Positions 5,738 to 7,501 of a DNA stretch of 7,501 bases are shown piece by piece; the stretch's first letter is position 1, and every line of letters starts with the position of its first letter. A program made the position numbers and the translations under genes. A model generated the notes under the pieces. The model worked only from the letters and a program-made list of their open reading frames with translations. It was not told where the DNA came from and made no database searches. This DNA is from Streptosporangiaceae bacterium (lineage in GTDB: Bacteria; Actinomycetota; Actinomycetes; Streptosporangiales; Streptosporangiaceae): positions 1 through 7,501 of the forward strand of contig JASIJN010000578.1 in NCBI GenBank assembly GCA_030050125.1. Direction: 5' to 3'.

Positions 5738-6289
5738 TCATGAATGACCCAGTATCGCGGTTCCCGGATCGTCGGGATCCTGGCTGAAAAATACTTGTGC
5801 GAGTGCGGCGCTGTAGTCCCCGACGCTCACCCTGCCATCGGCATCGCTATCCATGAGCTCGAACCCGGCGCTGCTGACCGACTCGTCCATGCCCTGCGTC
5901 GCCGCGCAACGCGCATGCTCGTCCGCCTCGACGAACCCGTCTGCGTCCTGGTCGATGAGCTGAGCCATCCGTTCGATGACGGGGCCGAACAGCCGCTGGT
6001 AGTAAGCCTGCGGGTCGCCCAGGCCTTCGGCGAACGCCTTGATGAACTCCTGCCTTGTGATGCGGCCATCGCCGTCGCTGTCGCAATGGGCGCTCAGCTG
6101 CTCATATACCGGCCGGTACAGGGCTAAGAAGCCGGCCCGCTGCTGGTCGTCGGTGATATGGAATTCATCAAGAACCCTGCGGCCAGCAGCGAGCAGGTCG
6201 TCTTCGGTAATAAAGCCGTCCCGGTCGGTGTCAAACATGTCGAATACCGAGCTGAGATTGCGCTCGCGAAGATCAGGCCTGAGCGCCAT
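5738..6289 (-). CDS. EF-hand calcium-binding protein, calerythrin-like
   Basis: A 183-residue soluble cytoplasmic protein with four EF-hand loops: DTDRDGFITEDD (20-31), DSDGDGRITRQE (70-81), DQDADGFVEADE (113-124) and DSDADGRVSVGD (147-158). Each has acidic residues at loop positions 1, 3 and 5, Gly at 6 and Asp/Glu at 12. The spacing into two EF pairs, the length and the helical linkers fit the calerythrin/sarcoplasmic calcium-binding-protein-like group known from Saccharopolyspora and Streptomyces, thought to buffer or sense Ca2+. Calerythrin, as recalled, has one degenerate loop (the second); here the second loop looks complete. Loops 1 and 4 end in Asp rather than the usual Glu, which often lowers Ca2+ affinity or favours Mg2+. 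GGAGG at 6301-6297 lies 7 bases before the ATG. It sits 96 bases downstream of the SnoaL-like gene on the same strand and may be cotranscribed. No export signal is seen. Confidence 0.92.
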   Translation of the reverse strand: MALRPDLRERNLSSVFDMFDTDRDGFITEDDLLAAGRRVLDEFHITDDQQRAGFLALYRPVYEQLSAHCDSDGDGRITRQEFIKAFAEGLGDPQAYYQRLFGPVIERMAQLIDQDADGFVEADEHARCAATQGMDESVSSAGFELMDSDADGRVSVGDYSAALAQVFFSQDPDDPGTAILGHS

Positions 6290-6385
6290 AGCTTTTCCTC
6301 CGAATCGGAAGTACCGGCACGCGGAAAGAAAACGACAAGCTCTCGGGCGACTGGACGGGCGCCGGTGAGCGGGCCGAGGCTGGCG

Positions 6386-6778
6386 CTAGGACCAGAACTC
6401 GTCGAAGGCGTACAGGTCGGTGTGCGCGGTCCAGGCTTCGGTTATCTTGCCGTCCCGGACGCGGAACACCTGGACCACTTCGACCTGCAGTTGCTTGCCG
6501 TCCCGTTCCGCCCGGGTGGTGTGCAGCGCCACGACGTGATCGTCGTTGCCGATCACGTCATGCAGCTCGACCCGGTGCGTGCCGCCCGACAGCTCCGCCA
6601 GCAGCCGGAACATTTCAGCTACCTTCGCGGCGCCCTCATGGTGACCGGACAGCGGGCTGCGGCCGGGGAAATGCCAGTGGATATCCGAGGCGAAGAAGTC
6701 GCTCTGTAATGCGTCGATGTCGCCGCGGGCGTACGCGGCGAAACCCTGCCGTACCATGTCCTCATTCGGGTGCGCCAT
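6386..6778 (-). CDS. SnoaL-like / NTF2-fold protein
   Basis: A 130-residue protein with the layout of the SnoaL/ketosteroid-isomerase-like superfamily. An N-terminal helix (NEDMVRQGFAAYARGDIDAL, 5-24) is followed by HWHFPGRSPLSGHHEG (34-49), then VAEMFRLL, and a curved-sheet half with HDVIGNDDHVVALH (73-86), VVQVFRVRDGKITEAW (101-116) and C-terminal YAFDEFW. The family includes isomerases, polyketide cyclases, dehydratases and many small-ligand proteins, so no reaction can be assigned. W34-H-W/F positions and D78/D79 line the usual cavity only by analogy. The ATG at 6778 has AAAGGG five bases upstream; the frame is open far upstream, but that part is antisense to the MmcQ-like gene and has no domain character. 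Transcribed divergently from that gene, with its own TTGACC promoter. Confidence 0.85.
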   Translation of the reverse strand: MAHPNEDMVRQGFAAYARGDIDALQSDFFASDIHWHFPGRSPLSGHHEGAAKVAEMFRLLAELSGGTHRVELHDVIGNDDHVVALHTTRAERDGKQLQVEVVQVFRVRDGKITEAWTAHTDLYAFDEFWS

Positions 6779-6812
6779 CGTGACCCTTTCGCATCGATTA
6801 GGCGTCCCTATC

Positions 6813-6841
6813 ATAATGTGAGCCGCCAGGCCCGTGGTCAA
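6813..6841 (-). promoter_or_regulatory. Promoter of the SnoaL-like gene
   Basis: On the minus strand, TTGACC (6841-6836), a 17-base spacer, and CATTAT (6818-6813), 4 of 6 to the -10 consensus. An overlapping TATGAT (6815-6810) is an alternative -10 with a 20-base spacer. Predicted 5' leader is about 25-30 bases. Confidence 0.5.
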
Positions 6842-6913
6842 GGCCCGTGTAACGCTTGACGTGCGGCGCTTAGCCTGGGGCCGCAGCGGCCGCCGTGATG
6901 CGGGAGGAACCTC

Positions 6914-7282
6914 GTGGCCGACGCCGATGACGTGCGCCGCCTGGCCCTGGCCCTGCCCGGGGTGGAGGAGATCGACAGCGACGGCTTCGACTTCCGGGTG
7001 GGCGGCAGGGGGTTCGTGTGGTCCTATCCCGAGCGCAGACCGGGCCAGCGCCGGGTCATCCGGACCGACATCGCGGTGCTGTACGTCGGGGACGAGGCCG
7101 AGAAGCAGGCCCTGCTGCTGGGCGAGCCCCGGCTGTTCTTCACCGCGCCCGGGTATGACGGGTGGCCGCTGGTGATGCTGCGACTGGAGCAGGTGGACGC
7201 CGGGCGCCTCGAGGAACTGGTGCTGGACGCGTGGCGGATGAGAGCCCCGGAGGCACTGGCCGCCGAGTTCGGCGATGCCTGA
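6914..7282 (+). CDS. MmcQ/YjbR family protein
   Basis: A 122-residue protein with the CyaY-like alpha-beta fold of the YjbR/MmcQ family. Seen are the N-terminal helix DDVRRLALALPGVEE (5-19), a strand region FRVGGRGFVWSYPE (27-40), the central IAVLYVGDEAEKQALL (53-68), the family-typical FFTAPGYDGWPLVMLRL (75-91) and the final helix LEELVLDAWRMRAP (99-112). Database entries often label the family DNA-binding, but for most members no function is proven, and this sequence gives no more specific clue. The GTG start has GGAGG at 6903-6907, six bases upstream. It reads divergently from the SnoaL-like gene across a 135-base shared region. A -10-like TAGCCT lies at 6871-6876, without a clear -35 at proper spacing. 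Confidence 0.85.
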   Translation: MADADDVRRLALALPGVEEIDSDGFDFRVGGRGFVWSYPERRPGQRRVIRTDIAVLYVGDEAEKQALLLGEPRLFFTAPGYDGWPLVMLRLEQVDAGRLEELVLDAWRMRAPEALAAEFGDA

Positions 7283-7350
7283 CCCGGGTGCGTTCTCGGC
7301 CGCGAGCCACGGCGTGACGTCCGCCTGCCCTGCCGGCCGTAACCGGGTCC

Positions 7351-7356
7351 TAGGAT
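7351..7356 (+). promoter_or_regulatory. -10 element for a leaderless gene at the right edge
   Basis: TAGGAT (5 of 6 to the actinomycete TANNNT-rich -10) ends seven bases before the ATG at 7364, so transcription should start at or next to the start codon. No Shine-Dalgarno precedes that ATG, consistent with a leaderless message. Confidence 0.5.
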
Positions 7357-7363
7357 CAGGCGA

Positions 7364-7501
7364 ATGCGGCGCGAGTCTTCCACGGTGGTGGTCTTGGTCG
7401 GCGAGGCCGGCGACGGGCTGCTGGCCGGGCTGGCTCACTCGCCCGGGGTTTCGGTCGCCCGGGCCGACCCGGCCGCCCGAGCCGCCGCCGCCGGCGGCGA
7501 G
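7364..7501 (+). CDS. Unrecognised protein, 5' part only
   Basis: 46 codons open to the window edge, beginning MRRESSTVVVLVGEAGDGLL. A short hydrophobic beta-type stretch (TVVVLVG, 7-13) followed by GEAGDG looks like the first strand and turn of an alpha/beta domain, after which the visible residues become Ala-rich (residues 31-45). The P-loop consensus is not met, so a nucleotide-binding role is not claimed. The start is supported by the -10 element at 7351-7356 in a leaderless arrangement, not by a ribosome binding site. The stop is outside the window. Confidence 0.5.
   Translation, partial: MRRESSTVVVLVGEAGDGLLAGLAHSPGVSVARADPAARAAAAGGE

Noticed and set aside
5283..5743. Two overlapping + strand open frames of 124-142 codons
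   Set aside because: They lack ribosome binding sites and protein-like composition, and run opposite the better supported minus-strand gene and its promoter.
6359..6386. GCGCC / GGCGC repeat overlapping the SnoaL-like stop codon, as a terminator or attenuator
   Set aside because: Only a 5-bp outer stem with a mismatch inside; the T-rich tract lies too far downstream on the transcribed strand to make a credible intrinsic terminator.
7281..7349. GACCCGG / CCGGGTC inverted repeat around the gap after the MmcQ-like gene
   Set aside because: Seven-base arms separated by 55 bases are expected by chance at this GC content and show no terminator features.
6779..7438. Upstream extension of the SnoaL-like frame to a 350-codon protein
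   Set aside because: The extension is antisense to the MmcQ-like gene, lacks domain character, and a promoter plus ribosome binding site sit directly before the 6778 start.

Overview
The window is high-GC (roughly 70%) DNA with strong G/C third-position bias, GTG starts, GGAGG-type ribosome binding sites and short intergenic gaps. It fits an actinomycete chromosome (Streptomyces/Streptosporangium-like); no finer placement is possible from the sequence alone. No mobile element, tRNA, rRNA, CRISPR array or phage gene is visible, and every gene reads as intact except the last, which runs off the window edge.

Left part (1-3783, + strand): an arginine deiminase (ADI) operon in the order arcD-arcA-arcB, that is, a basic amino acid (arginine/ornithine-type) antiporter, arginine deiminase and catabolic-type ornithine carbamoyltransferase. 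arcD and arcA overlap by ATGA and arcA-arcB are 16 bases apart, so this is one translationally coupled unit. Arginine is imported and converted to citrulline and ammonia; citrulline is split to ornithine (exported by ArcD) and carbamoyl phosphate. The carbamate kinase gene arcC, which would turn carbamoyl phosphate into ATP, is not in the window. The arcD leader can fold into two abutting hairpins.

Middle part (3784-5252, + strand): a GNAT acetyltransferase gene, then a GDT1/TMEM165 (UPF0016) family membrane cation exchanger. Between them lies a clear yybP-ykoY (Mn2+) riboswitch. Its GGGGAGTAG core supplies the stop codon of the acetyltransferase gene, and a downstream hairpin covers the Shine-Dalgarno of the exchanger gene, which suggests Mn2+-controlled translation.

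Right part (5216-6778, mostly - strand): a small conserved-looking actinobacterial protein of unknown function with a good promoter that would give a leaderless mRNA; a four-EF-hand calcium-binding protein of the calerythrin type; and a SnoaL-like/NTF2-fold protein. The small gene converges on the exchanger gene and overlaps it by 37 bases.

Right edge (6779-7501): a divergent promoter region, a MmcQ/YjbR-family protein gene on the + strand, and the 5' end of an unrecognised gene preceded by a leaderless-type -10 element. The most interesting regulatory content is the Mn2+ riboswitch with its overlap and expression platform, the structured arcD leader, and a pair of similar GTTA-N7-TAAC/T palindromes that flank the arc operon.
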